Notes: a model not told the origin generated them from the letters alone. A stretch of 64,000 bases of DNA from Flavobacterium eburneipallidum (GCF_027111355.2 NZ_CP114291.2:2666001-2730000); one strand, 5' to 3'. Shown: positions 15,326 through 24,962, counted from the first letter of the stretch. Numbers and translations are program-made.

Positions 15326-16459
15326 ATGATTTCAATACTAAAAAAAACAGTTTTTTTTGCACTGCTTATCATCTCAAACATTGTTTTTTCTCAAAACCTT
15401 CCTCTTTCTGAAAAAGCTAAAGTAAGTGTTATCACTTGCGATACAGGCAACGAATCCTATTCGCTTTTTGGACATACGGCGATACGAATAACCGACATTG
15501 ATAATAACTTGGATGTGGTTTACAACTACGGCGCATTTGATTTTGCTACACCCAATTTTGTTGCCAAATTTGCCAAAGGCGATTTACAATATTTTGCTAT
15601 TGCGCATTCTTTTCAAGACTTTTTGAATCAATATACCTTTGAACAGCGAACCGTTTTTGAGCAAGAATTATTGATTTCAAGAGCCTACAAACAAAAATTA
15701 TTCGACAATTTGAATGCTGTTTTAGCATCTGAAAAAAAGTATTATACTTATAAATTTATCGACAAAAACTGCACTTCGATGGTGGTGGATATATTGAATC
15801 AAACATTAGGTTCGAAAATAATTTTCAAGAAAACAGATACTGACAAAACCTACCGAAGTATCTTGTATCCTTATTTTGATAATTCCTTTTATGAAAAATT
15901 AGGCACGAGTATTATCTTCGGAAAAAAAGTGGATGAATTGGGAACACGAATCTTTTTGCCATTAGAACTACATAAAAATTTAGCCACAACTCAATTTGGA
16001 AATCAATTACTTTCCAAAAAAAGCGAAACGCTGTTAGAATTTAAAAAAGAAACCTCAAAATCTTGGTGGAATACCATTTATACTTTGATTGCTTTTCTTG
16101 CTATTGTTGTAATTTTAAACAAAAGAAGCGTCGATTTGTTTTACTTGACGCTTATGGGAGTATTCGGAATCTTCTTTGTATTTATGGGATTTTATTCGTT
16201 TCACCTTGAGTTAGAATACAATTACAACATTTTATTATTTAATCCCTTTTTGTTGCTTTTGATTTATTTTTATGCTAGACAAAACAGAAAATGGATTATC
16301 AATTCGGGCTATTTGAATGTGTTTTTAGTACTTATTTATGTCGTTTTTATGCTAAACAAAATACATTTACTGATTGTATTACCATTTGTTTTGACAAATA
16401 TTATTCTATTAACTAGAATCATAATTAAGAACAGCAAACGAATTCCTGTAATTATTTAA
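15326..16459 (+). CDS. Lipoprotein N-acyltransferase Lnb-like protein (DUF4105)
   Basis: 377 residues. A signal peptide ends at about residue 22 (NIVFSQ). The periplasmic domain of the former DUF4105 family has a His in SLFGHTAIRI and a Cys in KNCTSMVVDIL, the expected catalytic pair. About five C-terminal membrane segments follow from residue 245. The family has been linked to N-acylation of lipoproteins in Bacteroides (Lnb), replacing Lnt. Both catalytic-type residues are present, so the assignment is reasonable though orthology is inferred. It lies 13 bp after the PorV2-like gene, probably co-transcribed. Its stop abuts the stop of the convergent sugar transferase gene. Confidence 0.78.
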   Translation: MISILKKTVFFALLIISNIVFSQNLPLSEKAKVSVITCDTGNESYSLFGHTAIRITDIDNNLDVVYNYGAFDFATPNFVAKFAKGDLQYFAIAHSFQDFLNQYTFEQRTVFEQELLISRAYKQKLFDNLNAVLASEKKYYTYKFIDKNCTSMVVDILNQTLGSKIIFKKTDTDKTYRSILYPYFDNSFYEKLGTSIIFGKKVDELGTRIFLPLELHKNLATTQFGNQLLSKKSETLLEFKKETSKSWWNTIYTLIAFLAIVVILNKRSVDLFYLTLMGVFGIFFVFMGFYSFHLELEYNYNILLFNPFLLLLIYFYARQNRKWIINSGYLNVFLVLIYVVFMLNKIHLLIVLPFVLTNIILLTRIIIKNSKRIPVII

Positions 16460-17854
16460 TTACTGACCACGGTAAAACAAAACGGTACTGAATGTTTTTA
16501 AGGTAATATTCAAATCCATAAAAAGGCTTCGGTGTTTGATGTAATACAAGTCATATTGCAGTTTTATCAAACTATCTTCTATAGATTCTCCATAGGAATA
16601 ATTAACTTGTGCCCAGCCTGTAAGTCCTGGTTTAATAACATGGCGAGTTTCATAAAAAGGCATTATTTCGGCAATTTCCTTTACAAAGAAAGGTCTTTCG
16701 GGTCTTGGTCCAATAACTGCCATATCTCCTTTTAAGATATTTAAAAATTGTGGAATTTCATCAATCCTGGTTTTTCGCATGAATTTTCCAAAAGCCGTTA
16801 CTCTGCTATCATTATTTGTAGAAAAAACAGCTCCTTCTTTTTCGGCATTGGAAATCATGGATCTGAACTTGTATATTTGAAAAATTTTACCATTTTTACC
16901 CACACGTTCTTGAGTATAAAATAACGAACCTTTATTTCCAATGGCATTGCCAATTATTATTATTGGCAATAATAAAACACCTACTAACAAACCAAAAATT
17001 GAAATTAATGTTTCCATTATTCTCAAATTAATTTTATATAACTGGTTGTTATTTGCTCTATTAAAAGGGAAAAATTTATAAAAATCTCTAGTAATATGAT
17101 GTACTGGAATTCGATGTGTTTTATCTTCAAAAACTTGAGTGTACTCGCGAATGGTTGTACCCGATTCTAACAAATGAAGTAATTTTTGATACAATTCAAC
17201 AGTTATTTCTTCTGTTTTTTGAGAAGCCACAACCACTTCATAGAGTTTACTTCTTTTTACAAAAGTGGCTAATTCACTAACTTCTAGATTGTGAACATAT
17301 TTATAACTAGGCAAATTAGACTTTTCTATATCAGTATTCACATAAGCTACAATGCGATAATGAGGATCCGAATTTTCTAATTCTCGAACCAGCTCCTCTA
17401 CTTGCTCTCGGCTACAAACTAGTATTACTTGCTGTACAAATCTATTGGATGCTAAAAATTTGACATAAAATATTCTCCAAACTAACAAGGATATCAATAT
17501 TGTGAAGTAAAAAATAACGATTTGTATTCTATTAGAAGGCAAGGAAGCTGAAAAAATTGGCGTCAATAAATAGAATAAAAATGAGGTTGAAGCAGTAAGA
17601 ATGGTACTTCGCAAAACTTGAAATTGATTACTGGCAACCTGAAGATTGTACATTTCAAAAACAGTTCCGATTCCATTTAAATAGAATGCTAAAAGAACTC
17701 CATAATTAAAATCGGTTGTTGAAACAGAAAGGTATTCCAAGTCTAAAATATCACCAACAATACGCAAGGCTACTAAAACAAAAATTACATCAAAGGATCG
17801 GAGTAATACTTTTCGCTCTGAAACTTCAAAATGTATTTTATTACTGTTGTTCAT
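16460..17854 (-). CDS. Undecaprenyl-phosphate sugar phosphotransferase (WcaJ/WbaP type)
   Basis: 464 residues. This polyprenyl glycosylphosphotransferase starts capsule or exopolysaccharide repeat units by loading a sugar phosphate (often glucose) on undecaprenyl phosphate. Four N-terminal membrane segments are followed by a nucleotide-binding-like domain (QVILVCSREQVEELV), a fifth membrane segment near 280 and the catalytic bac_transf domain (QERVGKNGKIFQIYKFRSM, RKTRIDEIPQFLNILKGDMA, GPRPERP). ATG 17854 is chosen; an upstream TTG at 17881 lies in the -7 box. It follows the ligase and glycosyltransferase genes on the same strand but has its own promoter. Confidence 0.9.
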   Translation of the reverse strand: MNNSNKIHFEVSERKVLLRSFDVIFVLVALRIVGDILDLEYLSVSTTDFNYGVLLAFYLNGIGTVFEMYNLQVASNQFQVLRSTILTASTSFLFYLLTPIFSASLPSNRIQIVIFYFTILISLLVWRIFYVKFLASNRFVQQVILVCSREQVEELVRELENSDPHYRIVAYVNTDIEKSNLPSYKYVHNLEVSELATFVKRSKLYEVVVASQKTEEITVELYQKLLHLLESGTTIREYTQVFEDKTHRIPVHHITRDFYKFFPFNRANNNQLYKINLRIMETLISIFGLLVGVLLLPIIIIGNAIGNKGSLFYTQERVGKNGKIFQIYKFRSMISNAEKEGAVFSTNNDSRVTAFGKFMRKTRIDEIPQFLNILKGDMAVIGPRPERPFFVKEIAEIMPFYETRHVIKPGLTGWAQVNYSYGESIEDSLIKLQYDLYYIKHRSLFMDLNITLKTFSTVLFYRGQ

Positions 17855-17878
17855 TTTTCTTTTTATCTTATTACAAAA

Positions 17879-17886
17879 CAAACATA
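17879..17886 (-). promoter_or_regulatory. -7 promoter element of the sugar phosphotransferase gene
   Basis: Minus strand TATGTTTG matches TAnnTTTG, with initiation expected near 17872, 18 nt before the ATG at 17854. Confidence 0.5.
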
Positions 17887-18053
17887 CTTAAAAAAAATCG
17901 ATTAAATACATAAAAAACAGCTAAAAAACACAAATTGTTATAAATAAACAAACTATCGTATATTTTTTCTTACTATATAAAATAAATCCGATTTCTTTAC
18001 AAAATTACTATTTCTTAATCTATTTAGAACTTTTTTAAACTATATTAATTCAA

Positions 18054-19406
18054 TTAAGAATCTTTTTTTCTTTTTTGAGTTTGAGTTTCGCCTAAAAAAA
18101 CATTTAATAATGATAACGAATAAACAAATGCTGGTGCTGCAGTTCGCATGGCAGCGTGATTGATTGTCAAAAACCAAAAAGTAACAAAACACAACAAATA
18201 CATGTTGAATTTATTTTCTAAATACAAAAACAAAGGCGTAAAAAACAAAATCAACAACCCCATGATTCCCAGTGAACCATGTTCGGCAAGCATCCTTGTA
18301 ATTTCATCGTGAGATAAGGTTCCATCACCTGTTTCGGCTTTACGCACTTCAACTCCTTTTCCAACTCCGACACCAAAAATGGGATTCTTCAAAAAGGCAT
18401 TGATTTCTCCTTTGGCTACGTCTTCCCTACCTGTTAACTGGCTTTCCTTGACCCTTCCTGCTGCATCTTGATTGGCATAACGTTTGTCAATAAGTCCCCC
18501 AGTTTGAAACGAAGTGTACATCCAAGTAGCCATCATCGCAACTGCCATCAAAATAATCAAATAATTCAGTTTTACTCTTCCATCAAAATTCGATTTAACA
18601 TAGAGAAAAAATAACAGCAATAATATCATTAATAAACCCGTAATCATTCCTCCTCGAGAGAAAGTGACCATCCCTCGATAGCTAATGTTTAAGGCAATAA
18701 TCAAATTGATAATAACCATAACTTTAGTCTTGGATTCTAAAATTATGCGAGAAAAGAAAATAAACATTCCCAATCCTAAAACCGTTGCCACCTGATTGGG
18801 ACCAAAACCACCCGAAGTTTCAAAACTAGATTGTGTACTAGTGATTACATCCCTGACATTAGGCGTATAAAAAGTTAAATATACCATACAACTAATGATA
18901 GGCAAACCCATACAAAGTAGCACCGAATTAATTTGGCTTAAAGGTATTTTTCTCCTAAAAGTATAAAGCGATGCCACTCCTAGACATACTGGTCCCGAAA
19001 TATTAAAGGCTATAGCGTTTTTAATATCCGTTTCCACATTCAATACAAATGTTGACATAATAACACCTGGAATCAATAGCAATAAAAACAACCAATATGG
19101 AATGGCGTTTCTCGAAAACCCACTAAAATACATTCCAATAAAAACAAAAACCATCACTCCATATTTAGAAATCTCATACAAGGGATTTCCACCCGTCATT
19201 CTCAAAAAAACCTCGCTACCTACTATATAAGCGGCTGCCATTAAGGCTTCATTGTTTCTATTTTGAGCTTTTATAACAAAATAGACTCCCAAAATAAAAA
19301 TCGCATAACCATATATTTTAGATGTAAACGGAAATACAAACACCAAAAATCCGATTGCAACATGCAAAAGGATTAAATTAAGATATAAAATGTCGTTTCT
19401 TGTCAT
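18054..19406 (-). CDS. O-antigen ligase / polymerase family membrane protein (Wzy/WaaL-like)
   Basis: 450 residues with about ten to twelve membrane segments. The large loop near residues 300-375 holds the region typical of this family (NPIFGVGVGKGVE, then DEITRMLAEHG). Proteins of this fold polymerise polysaccharide repeat units or ligate them to lipid A, and the two roles cannot be told apart here. The start overlaps the preceding glycosyltransferase by 4 bp (ATGA), so the three genes at 21597-18054 form one operon. Confidence 0.85.
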   Translation of the reverse strand: MTRNDILYLNLILLHVAIGFLVFVFPFTSKIYGYAIFILGVYFVIKAQNRNNEALMAAAYIVGSEVFLRMTGGNPLYEISKYGVMVFVFIGMYFSGFSRNAIPYWLFLLLLIPGVIMSTFVLNVETDIKNAIAFNISGPVCLGVASLYTFRRKIPLSQINSVLLCMGLPIISCMVYLTFYTPNVRDVITSTQSSFETSGGFGPNQVATVLGLGMFIFFSRIILESKTKVMVIINLIIALNISYRGMVTFSRGGMITGLLMILLLLFFLYVKSNFDGRVKLNYLIILMAVAMMATWMYTSFQTGGLIDKRYANQDAAGRVKESQLTGREDVAKGEINAFLKNPIFGVGVGKGVEVRKAETGDGTLSHDEITRMLAEHGSLGIMGLLILFFTPLFLYLENKFNMYLLCFVTFWFLTINHAAMRTAAPAFVYSLSLLNVFLGETQTQKRKKDS

Positions 19407-20482
19407 TTATTATATTTTTGTAACCAGTCTAAATAGTGTATCATTACGGTTTCTTCTGAATAATTGTCACTAACCGTTTTTTGAAATGCTTTTCCAAAAT
19501 TATATTGCAAAATTTCATTTTCTATTAGTTGAACCAATGAATTATAAAACGATTCCATATTTCCTGCTTCGACCAAAAAACCGTTCTCACCATCTTGAAC
19601 TAACAAAGGAATTTCCCCTACATTAGTCACTACAACTGGTTTTTCGTGCCAACCGTATTCTAACAGAGCCACAGGTAAGCCTTCGGATTGCGAAGTTAGA
19701 ACCGCAATTGTGGATTGAGCCAAAACATTAGAAATATCTTGTCTGGAACCATAAATAAAAACTGTATTCTCTAAATTAAAATCCTGAATCAGCTTCTTAA
19801 TTTGATTTGAATACTCATCTTCAAAATCTTTTCCAACCAAGTGAAATGTATAATCTGGGTGAGAAAACTGAATTTTTTTAGCTACTTCCAGCAACAAAAA
19901 ATGATTTTTTTGTACTCTCAAATTCGCCAAAGATAGTATTCGTTTTCCTTGAATTCCTTTCAAAACAGTCTTTTCTAAAGTTTCACTTACTTTAGAAGGA
20001 AAATTAGGCAAATAAATCACATTTTTATGATTCATTTTTTGTTCTGCCCAATTTTTCAAATGTTGATTTACGGCAATAATCCCACTAAAAAATGGAAGTG
20101 TAATTCGCAAAGCCAATGAAGGTCTTTCAGCCAAAAACTCGCTATCGCCATAATGATCGTGCCAAATTAATTGTAATGAAGGACAAGATAATTTCAGAAG
20201 AAAAGCCAGAAAAAAAGAAGTACTGTGAGCGTGGATGACTTCCACTTTATTGTCTATCGCAAATTTTCGCAATGCAAAAAGAGCTCTAAAATCAATCGCT
20301 CCTTTTTTGTTTAAAAACAAATATGCCACTTTTGGATGGACTTGATTCAAGAGCGAACCTTCTTTTCGACTAACGACCAAGCCTGAAAAATCTATTTTTT
20401 CTGCAAGCGCATTGGCGTAATTCACAGCCATTCGTTCGGCACCACCAGCCTCTAGAGAATCAATAATTTGAAGTATTCTCAT
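19403..20482 (-). CDS. Glycosyltransferase family 4 protein
   Basis: 359-residue GT-B enzyme. The N-terminus is the usual acceptor-domain opening ILQIIDSLEAGGAERMAVNY. The C-terminal donor domain carries the EX7E-type motif in SEGLPVALLEYGWHEKPVV. It transfers a nucleotide-activated sugar in surface polysaccharide synthesis; the sugar is unknown. It overlaps both neighbours by 4 bp (ATGA), indicating coupled translation. Confidence 0.88.
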   Translation of the reverse strand: MRILQIIDSLEAGGAERMAVNYANALAEKIDFSGLVVSRKEGSLLNQVHPKVAYLFLNKKGAIDFRALFALRKFAIDNKVEVIHAHSTSFFLAFLLKLSCPSLQLIWHDHYGDSEFLAERPSLALRITLPFFSGIIAVNQHLKNWAEQKMNHKNVIYLPNFPSKVSETLEKTVLKGIQGKRILSLANLRVQKNHFLLLEVAKKIQFSHPDYTFHLVGKDFEDEYSNQIKKLIQDFNLENTVFIYGSRQDISNVLAQSTIAVLTSQSEGLPVALLEYGWHEKPVVVTNVGEIPLLVQDGENGFLVEAGNMESFYNSLVQLIENEILQYNFGKAFQKTVSDNYSEETVMIHYLDWLQKYNK

Positions 20483-21597
20483 GCTTTCAATAATTTTTTA
20501 ATATCCCTTTCAAAAACATCCAAGGTGTATTTTCTGGACCAATCACTCGCTTTTTGGCTTTTGATTTTAAAATCTGTTTCGTTTTGCAACAGCGTTTTTA
20601 ATTGTTGAACGTTATTTTCTAAATCTATTTCCAATAAAACACCCCGTTTGCCATAATCCAACATAAACGGAACACAAGAAACTGGAGTCGCCACAGGAAC
20701 ACAACCCCAAAACATTCCTTCGGCAATCGCTTTGGGCCAACCTTCACTTTCGGATGGTAAAATCACAAAATGGCTTTGCTCGTAGGCTTTTTGAACCACT
20801 TCTTTAGTTTGATTTCCTGCTAACAAAATAATTTTATCTAAATTATTTTGAACAATATAATCTTCTAAATGGCTTCTTTCTGCTCCTTCTCCGTATAAAG
20901 TTAAAGCAACATTATTCCCTTTTTTAAATAATTTTTCGACCAATTGAATGGCATACAACGGATTTTTACCTTTAACCAAAGTTCCCACAAAAACAAAACG
21001 AATTTCCTTTTGAAAATCTTTAGAAACAACAGGTAATTTATCAGATTCGTGATACGTGGCGGTAAAAAAAGCTTTGATGTTTTTTGAACTTCCCTCCCAT
21101 TCGCCATAAACCAAAACTTGCATATTTCGAGTCAAAAAAGGATTGGATAAAATCCATTTTTGTAATTTATAACTCAACGGTTGCTTGGATTTTGGATCCC
21201 AATTACCCGCATATTTGGCTGTTTTTATTTTATTTGGAAATAAAATCTGAACCAAACAACCCAACAAACCAATGTTACCTGGACATCGCAAATGAATGTG
21301 ATCCGCTTTTTGCATGGCTTTGTAGATTTGCCAACAAATTTTAGGAATCTTAAAAAAAGTGCTAAAAATAGCTTTGAGATTCAAGACATCAAAACTATTA
21401 ACTTCCACAAATTCAATATTTTTGTGTTCGTAATATATATCAATAGCTGTCTTTTTAGCATCGGATAGAGGAGCAACAATGATGACTTTTTCGACATTTT
21501 TGATCCAAATATTCATTTCTCGAACGTAAGGTGCATAAGCAAAATAGCGATTCTGCTCAAAAAGATGCGGTACGTGAGTAATGATAACAAAATTCAT
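20479..21597 (-). CDS. Glycosyltransferase family 4 protein
   Basis: 372 residues, GT-B fold. The donor domain has FVFVGTLVKGKNPLYAIQLV and ALTLYGEGAERSHLEDYI, with the acidic motif SESEGWPKAIAEGMFWGCVP. The start is ATG 21597 (MNFVIITHVPHLFEQNR); a longer TTG frame to 21660 adds 21 residues without family resemblance. It is first in a three-gene operon with the next glycosyltransferase and the ligase/polymerase. No export (wza/wzc-like) gene is in the window. Confidence 0.87.
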   Translation of the reverse strand: MNFVIITHVPHLFEQNRYFAYAPYVREMNIWIKNVEKVIIVAPLSDAKKTAIDIYYEHKNIEFVEVNSFDVLNLKAIFSTFFKIPKICWQIYKAMQKADHIHLRCPGNIGLLGCLVQILFPNKIKTAKYAGNWDPKSKQPLSYKLQKWILSNPFLTRNMQVLVYGEWEGSSKNIKAFFTATYHESDKLPVVSKDFQKEIRFVFVGTLVKGKNPLYAIQLVEKLFKKGNNVALTLYGEGAERSHLEDYIVQNNLDKIILLAGNQTKEVVQKAYEQSHFVILPSESEGWPKAIAEGMFWGCVPVATPVSCVPFMLDYGKRGVLLEIDLENNVQQLKTLLQNETDFKIKSQKASDWSRKYTLDVFERDIKKLLKA

Positions 21598-21772
21598 TGG
21601 ATAGGATACAATTGCGAATTTGGAATTTCTAGTGGTAAATATATCGTTAAAAACCGTCAATATCCAAGAGAAAATTGAAATTTATCAATACTATTTTCAA
21701 GAAATGACTTTCGAAAAAGTTGAAATTAAAAGAACAATTTTCAGAATTCTCACTACTAATCAGACCTTAACA

Positions 21773-21784
21773 TTTGTTAACAAA
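21773..21784. promoter_or_regulatory. 12-bp palindrome upstream of parA
   Basis: TTTGTTAACAAA is a perfect palindrome 59 bp before the parA ATG, overlapping a TAACATTTG that resembles a -7 box with one extra base. It could be an operator or chance in AT-rich DNA. No parS-like sequence (TGTTTCACGTGAAACA type) was found nearby. Confidence 0.3.
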
Positions 21785-21843
21785 ATAGATTTTCAGAAAC
21801 GATAATTAATTGTATTTTTACCGTTCAAAATTTAGAAAAATAA

Positions 21844-22608
21844 ATGGGCAAAATCATTGCGATTGCTAATCAAAAAGGAGGAGTAGGAAAGACCACAACG
21901 TCTATCAATCTCGCTGCTTCACTAGGTGTTTTAGAAAAAAAAGTATTATTAATAGATGCTGATCCTCAAGCCAATGCTACATCAGGATTGGGTATTGATG
22001 TGGAAACTGTCGAAATTGGCACTTACCAAATTTTGGAGCACAGCAACACCCCAAAGGAAGCAACCCTAAAAAGTTCTTCTCCAAATGTAGATGTCATACC
22101 TTCTCATATTGACCTTGTGGCCATCGAAATTGAATTGGTGGACAAAGAAAACAGAGAATACATGCTCAAAAAAGCACTAGAAAGCACCAAAGATGAATAC
22201 GATTATATCATCATTGACTGTGCGCCATCCCTTGGATTGCTTACTTTGAATGCTTTGACTGCCGCAGATTCTGTGGTAATTCCTATCCAATGCGAATATT
22301 TTGCACTCGAAGGTTTGGGTAAATTATTGAATACCATCAAAAGCATACAAAAAATTCACAATCCCGAATTAGATATCGAAGGATTGCTCTTGACCATGTT
22401 TGACTCTCGTTTGCGTTTGTCCAATCAGGTGGTTGAAGAAGTTCAAAAACATTTCAACGATATGGTTTTTGAAACTATCATTCAAAGAAATGTAAAATTG
22501 AGCGAAGCACCAAGTTTTGGTGAAAGCATTATCAACTATGACGCTACCAGCAAAGGAGCTACTAATTATTTGCATTTGGCTCAAGAAATCATAAAGAAAA
22601 ACAGCTAA
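21844..22608 (+). CDS. parA: Chromosome-partitioning ATPase ParA (Soj)
   Basis: 254 residues. This deviant Walker-A ATPase works with ParB on origin segregation. The P-loop at the N-terminus is NQKGGVGKTTTSINLAASL, followed by IDADPQANATSGLG and DYIIIDCAPSLGLLTLNAL. It is short, without an N-terminal HTH, as in chromosomal ParA/Soj. parB begins 5 bp after its stop. Confidence 0.95.
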   Translation: MGKIIAIANQKGGVGKTTTSINLAASLGVLEKKVLLIDADPQANATSGLGIDVETVEIGTYQILEHSNTPKEATLKSSSPNVDVIPSHIDLVAIEIELVDKENREYMLKKALESTKDEYDYIIIDCAPSLGLLTLNALTAADSVVIPIQCEYFALEGLGKLLNTIKSIQKIHNPELDIEGLLLTMFDSRLRLSNQVVEEVQKHFNDMVFETIIQRNVKLSEAPSFGESIINYDATSKGATNYLHLAQEIIKKNS

Positions 22609-22613
22609 ATTTT

Positions 22614-23516
22614 ATGGCACAAGCACTTAAAAAACAAGCATTAGGAAGAGGTTTATCAGCATTATTGAAAGACCCTGAAAACGATATAAAATCAGTAACG
22701 GATAAAAATGCCGACAAAGTTGTTGGTAATATTATTGAATTGGAATTGGATGCTATCGAAATCAATCCGTTTCAACCTAGAAGCAATTTCAACGAAGAAT
22801 CCTTAAAAGAATTAGCCACCTCTATCAAAGAATTAGGCGTTATTCAGCCGATTACCGTTCGAAAATTAGACTTTAATAAATACCAATTAATTTCGGGTGA
22901 GCGACGTCTTCGTGCTTCCAAATTGGTTGGATTGACTACCGTTCCCGCTTACATTCGAATTGCCAATGACAACGAATCGTTGGTTATGGCATTGGTGGAA
23001 AACATCCAACGTCATGATTTAGACCCTATTGAAATTGCGCTTTCGTACCAAAGATTGATTGACGAAATTCAATTGACACAAGAACAAATGAGCGAACGTG
23101 TGGGAAAAAAACGTTCTACAATTGCTAATTATTTGCGTCTTTTGAAATTAGACCCGATTATCCAAACTGGAATTCGTGATGGATTTATCAGTATGGGACA
23201 CGGTCGTGCGATAATCAACATTGAAAATTTAGACATTCAAACTGATATTTATCAAAAAATCGTCAGTCAGAATCTTTCAGTTCGTGACACGGAAGCTTTA
23301 GTTAAAAATTATCAAGAAAGTTTAAAACCAAAACCAGTTGCGACTAAATCAAAAGCGACTTCTTTTGAAATTGAAGACATTCAAAAAAATGCTTTCAACT
23401 CTTATTTTGGTACTAAAGTCGATGTAAAAGTGGCTGGAAATGGCAAAGGAAAAATCACTATTCCATTTCACTCCGAAGAAGATTTTAATAGAATTATCAA
23501 ACTAATAAAAGGATAG
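22614..23516 (+). CDS. parB: Chromosome-partitioning protein ParB
   Basis: 300-residue parS-binding CTP switch protein. The N-terminal ParB/Srx domain has NPFQPRSNFNEESLKELA and the nucleotide-binding SGERRLRAS, followed by ENIQRHDLDPIEIAL. The helix-turn-helix lies at about 140-190 (QEQMSERVGKKRSTIANYLR), and a C-terminal dimerisation segment closes the protein. It is co-transcribed with parA, and its stop overlaps the next start by 1 bp. Confidence 0.95.
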   Translation: MAQALKKQALGRGLSALLKDPENDIKSVTDKNADKVVGNIIELELDAIEINPFQPRSNFNEESLKELATSIKELGVIQPITVRKLDFNKYQLISGERRLRASKLVGLTTVPAYIRIANDNESLVMALVENIQRHDLDPIEIALSYQRLIDEIQLTQEQMSERVGKKRSTIANYLRLLKLDPIIQTGIRDGFISMGHGRAIINIENLDIQTDIYQKIVSQNLSVRDTEALVKNYQESLKPKPVATKSKATSFEIEDIQKNAFNSYFGTKVDVKVAGNGKGKITIPFHSEEDFNRIIKLIKG

Positions 23517-24076
23517 TGCGTAAAATATTTTTCATACTATTCTTCATTGTCATGGGAAGCAATACTGTTTTTTCTCAAAAGAAAACAGACACTCCTTTGA
23601 TTACCAAAGACACCTTAAAATCGAACAACATTGATCCTTTGACTCCTGCCAAAGCCGCATTTTATTCGGCAATTTTACCAGGATTAGGACAGGCTTACAA
23701 CAAAAAATACTGGAAAATCCCCCTTGTGTATGGAGCCATCGGAACGAGTATGTATTTTTATTTGGACAGTCAAAAAAGCTACAACCAATACCGTGACGAA
23801 TACAAACGCCGTTTGGAAGGTTTTGAAAGAGGCGAAGAGTTAAAAAAATACGATGATGCTACGCTAATTTCAGCACAAAAATTCTACCAAAGAAACCGAG
23901 ATTTATCTGCCTTATTTGTGGTTGGTTTCTATGTTTTGAACATTATCGATGCCAATGTTGATGCAGCTTTAACTCAATTTAACATCAACGATGATTTATC
24001 TTTTAAACCCAATGTTTATCGAAATGATGTAACATTAAAGTCGAATGTGGGACTTATAATCAATTATAGTTTTTAG
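23516..24076 (+). CDS. DUF5683 membrane protein, GTG start
   Basis: 186 residues. A signal peptide or first helix (IFFILFFIVMGSNTVFS) is followed by a domain with AFYSAILPGLGQAYNKKYWKIP and two further hydrophobic stretches (LVYGAIGTSMYFYL, LSALFVVGFYVLNII). This is the DUF5683 pattern commonly found beside parB and dapB in flavobacteria. Function is unknown. The start is GTG, sharing its first base with the parB stop (TAGTG), which argues for coupling. Confidence 0.8.
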   Translation: MRKIFFILFFIVMGSNTVFSQKKTDTPLITKDTLKSNNIDPLTPAKAAFYSAILPGLGQAYNKKYWKIPLVYGAIGTSMYFYLDSQKSYNQYRDEYKRRLEGFERGEELKKYDDATLISAQKFYQRNRDLSALFVVGFYVLNIIDANVDAALTQFNINDDLSFKPNVYRNDVTLKSNVGLIINYSF

Positions 24077-24135
24077 CAACTCACTAAAATCGAAAACAAA
24101 AAAATAAAAAAGACAATTGTAATTTTAAAAATAGA

Positions 24136-24831
24136 ATGAAAATAGCACTTTTAGGATACGGAAAAATGGGACAGGTAATCGAAAGAATTGCCCTAGAAAG
24201 AGGACACGAAATTGTTTTGAAAAAAGACGAATTCAACACTTATGACGGACTTTCAGATGCCGATGTCGCTATCGATTTTAGTGTTCCGTCTGCTGCTGTG
24301 GATAATATTTCGAGCTGTTTTCATGCCAATGTTCCTGTTATTTCTGGAACTACAGGTTGGCTAGAACATTATGACGAAATGATAGCGCTTTGTGCTGAAA
24401 AAAATGGAGGATTTATTTCGAGTTCAAACTTTAGTTTAGGAGTCAATCTTTTCTTTGAATTGAATGAATATTTGGCAAAAATGATGTCCAAATTCGATTC
24501 CTACAAAGTCAATATGGAAGAAATTCACCATACTCAAAAACTAGATGCACCCAGTGGAACTGCCATTTCATTAGCCAAAGGCGTAATCGAAAATAGCAAT
24601 TACACCAATTGGACAATGGAAACACCTGAATCCAACCAAATTCATATCGAAGCCAAAAGAATTGGAACAGTTCCCGGAACGCACACTGTAACCTACAAAA
24701 CCGAAATAGATTCCATCGAAATCAAACACACCGCTCACAATCGCGAAGGTTTTGCTCTTGGAGCTGTAATCGCTGCCGAATGGATTGTAGGCAAACATGG
24801 CGTTTTCACAATGAGAGACGTTTTATCTTAA
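24136..24831 (+). CDS. dapB: 4-hydroxy-tetrahydrodipicolinate reductase
   Basis: 231 residues. NAD(P)H-dependent step of lysine and diaminopimelate synthesis, which feeds peptidoglycan. The N-terminal nucleotide fold is IALLGYGKMGQVIERI. The active-site motif EEIHHTQKLDAPSGTA is complete, and ISGTTGW binds substrate or cofactor. It is shorter than the E. coli enzyme (273 residues), as usual in Bacteroidota. It follows DUF5683 by 59 bp. Confidence 0.94.
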   Translation: MKIALLGYGKMGQVIERIALERGHEIVLKKDEFNTYDGLSDADVAIDFSVPSAAVDNISSCFHANVPVISGTTGWLEHYDEMIALCAEKNGGFISSSNFSLGVNLFFELNEYLAKMMSKFDSYKVNMEEIHHTQKLDAPSGTAISLAKGVIENSNYTNWTMETPESNQIHIEAKRIGTVPGTHTVTYKTEIDSIEIKHTAHNREGFALGAVIAAEWIVGKHGVFTMRDVLS

Positions 24832-24843
24832 AGTTGTTGAATA

Positions 24844-24954
24844 GGTTATTTGGTTAATCGTTTAATCGAAAGAAAATATAGTAAAACAAATTACCAATAA
24901 ATAAACGACTTACCAACAAACCAAATCCCCGAATAAACGATTAAACAAATAAAC
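24844..24954. repeat. Long imperfect inverted repeat (GGTTAATCGTTTAATCG words)
   Basis: Left arm 24844-24868 and right arm 24930-24954 are near-complementary over about 24 bp around a loop of about 60 nt, filling the dapB-lepB gap. The word GGTTAATCG and its complement recur upstream of ddl at 53137-53176. Confidence 0.6.
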
Positions 24955-24962
24955 AACACATT

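Noticed and set aside
21620..21805. 61-codon plus-strand frame between the glycosyltransferase and parA
   Set aside because: It overlaps the 5' side of the glycosyltransferase gene, has no promoter box or family features and ends just before the parA leader.
21598..24135. parS site near parAB
   Set aside because: I looked for a TGTTTCACGTGAAACA-like 16-mer around parA and parB and saw none; only an AT palindrome is present.
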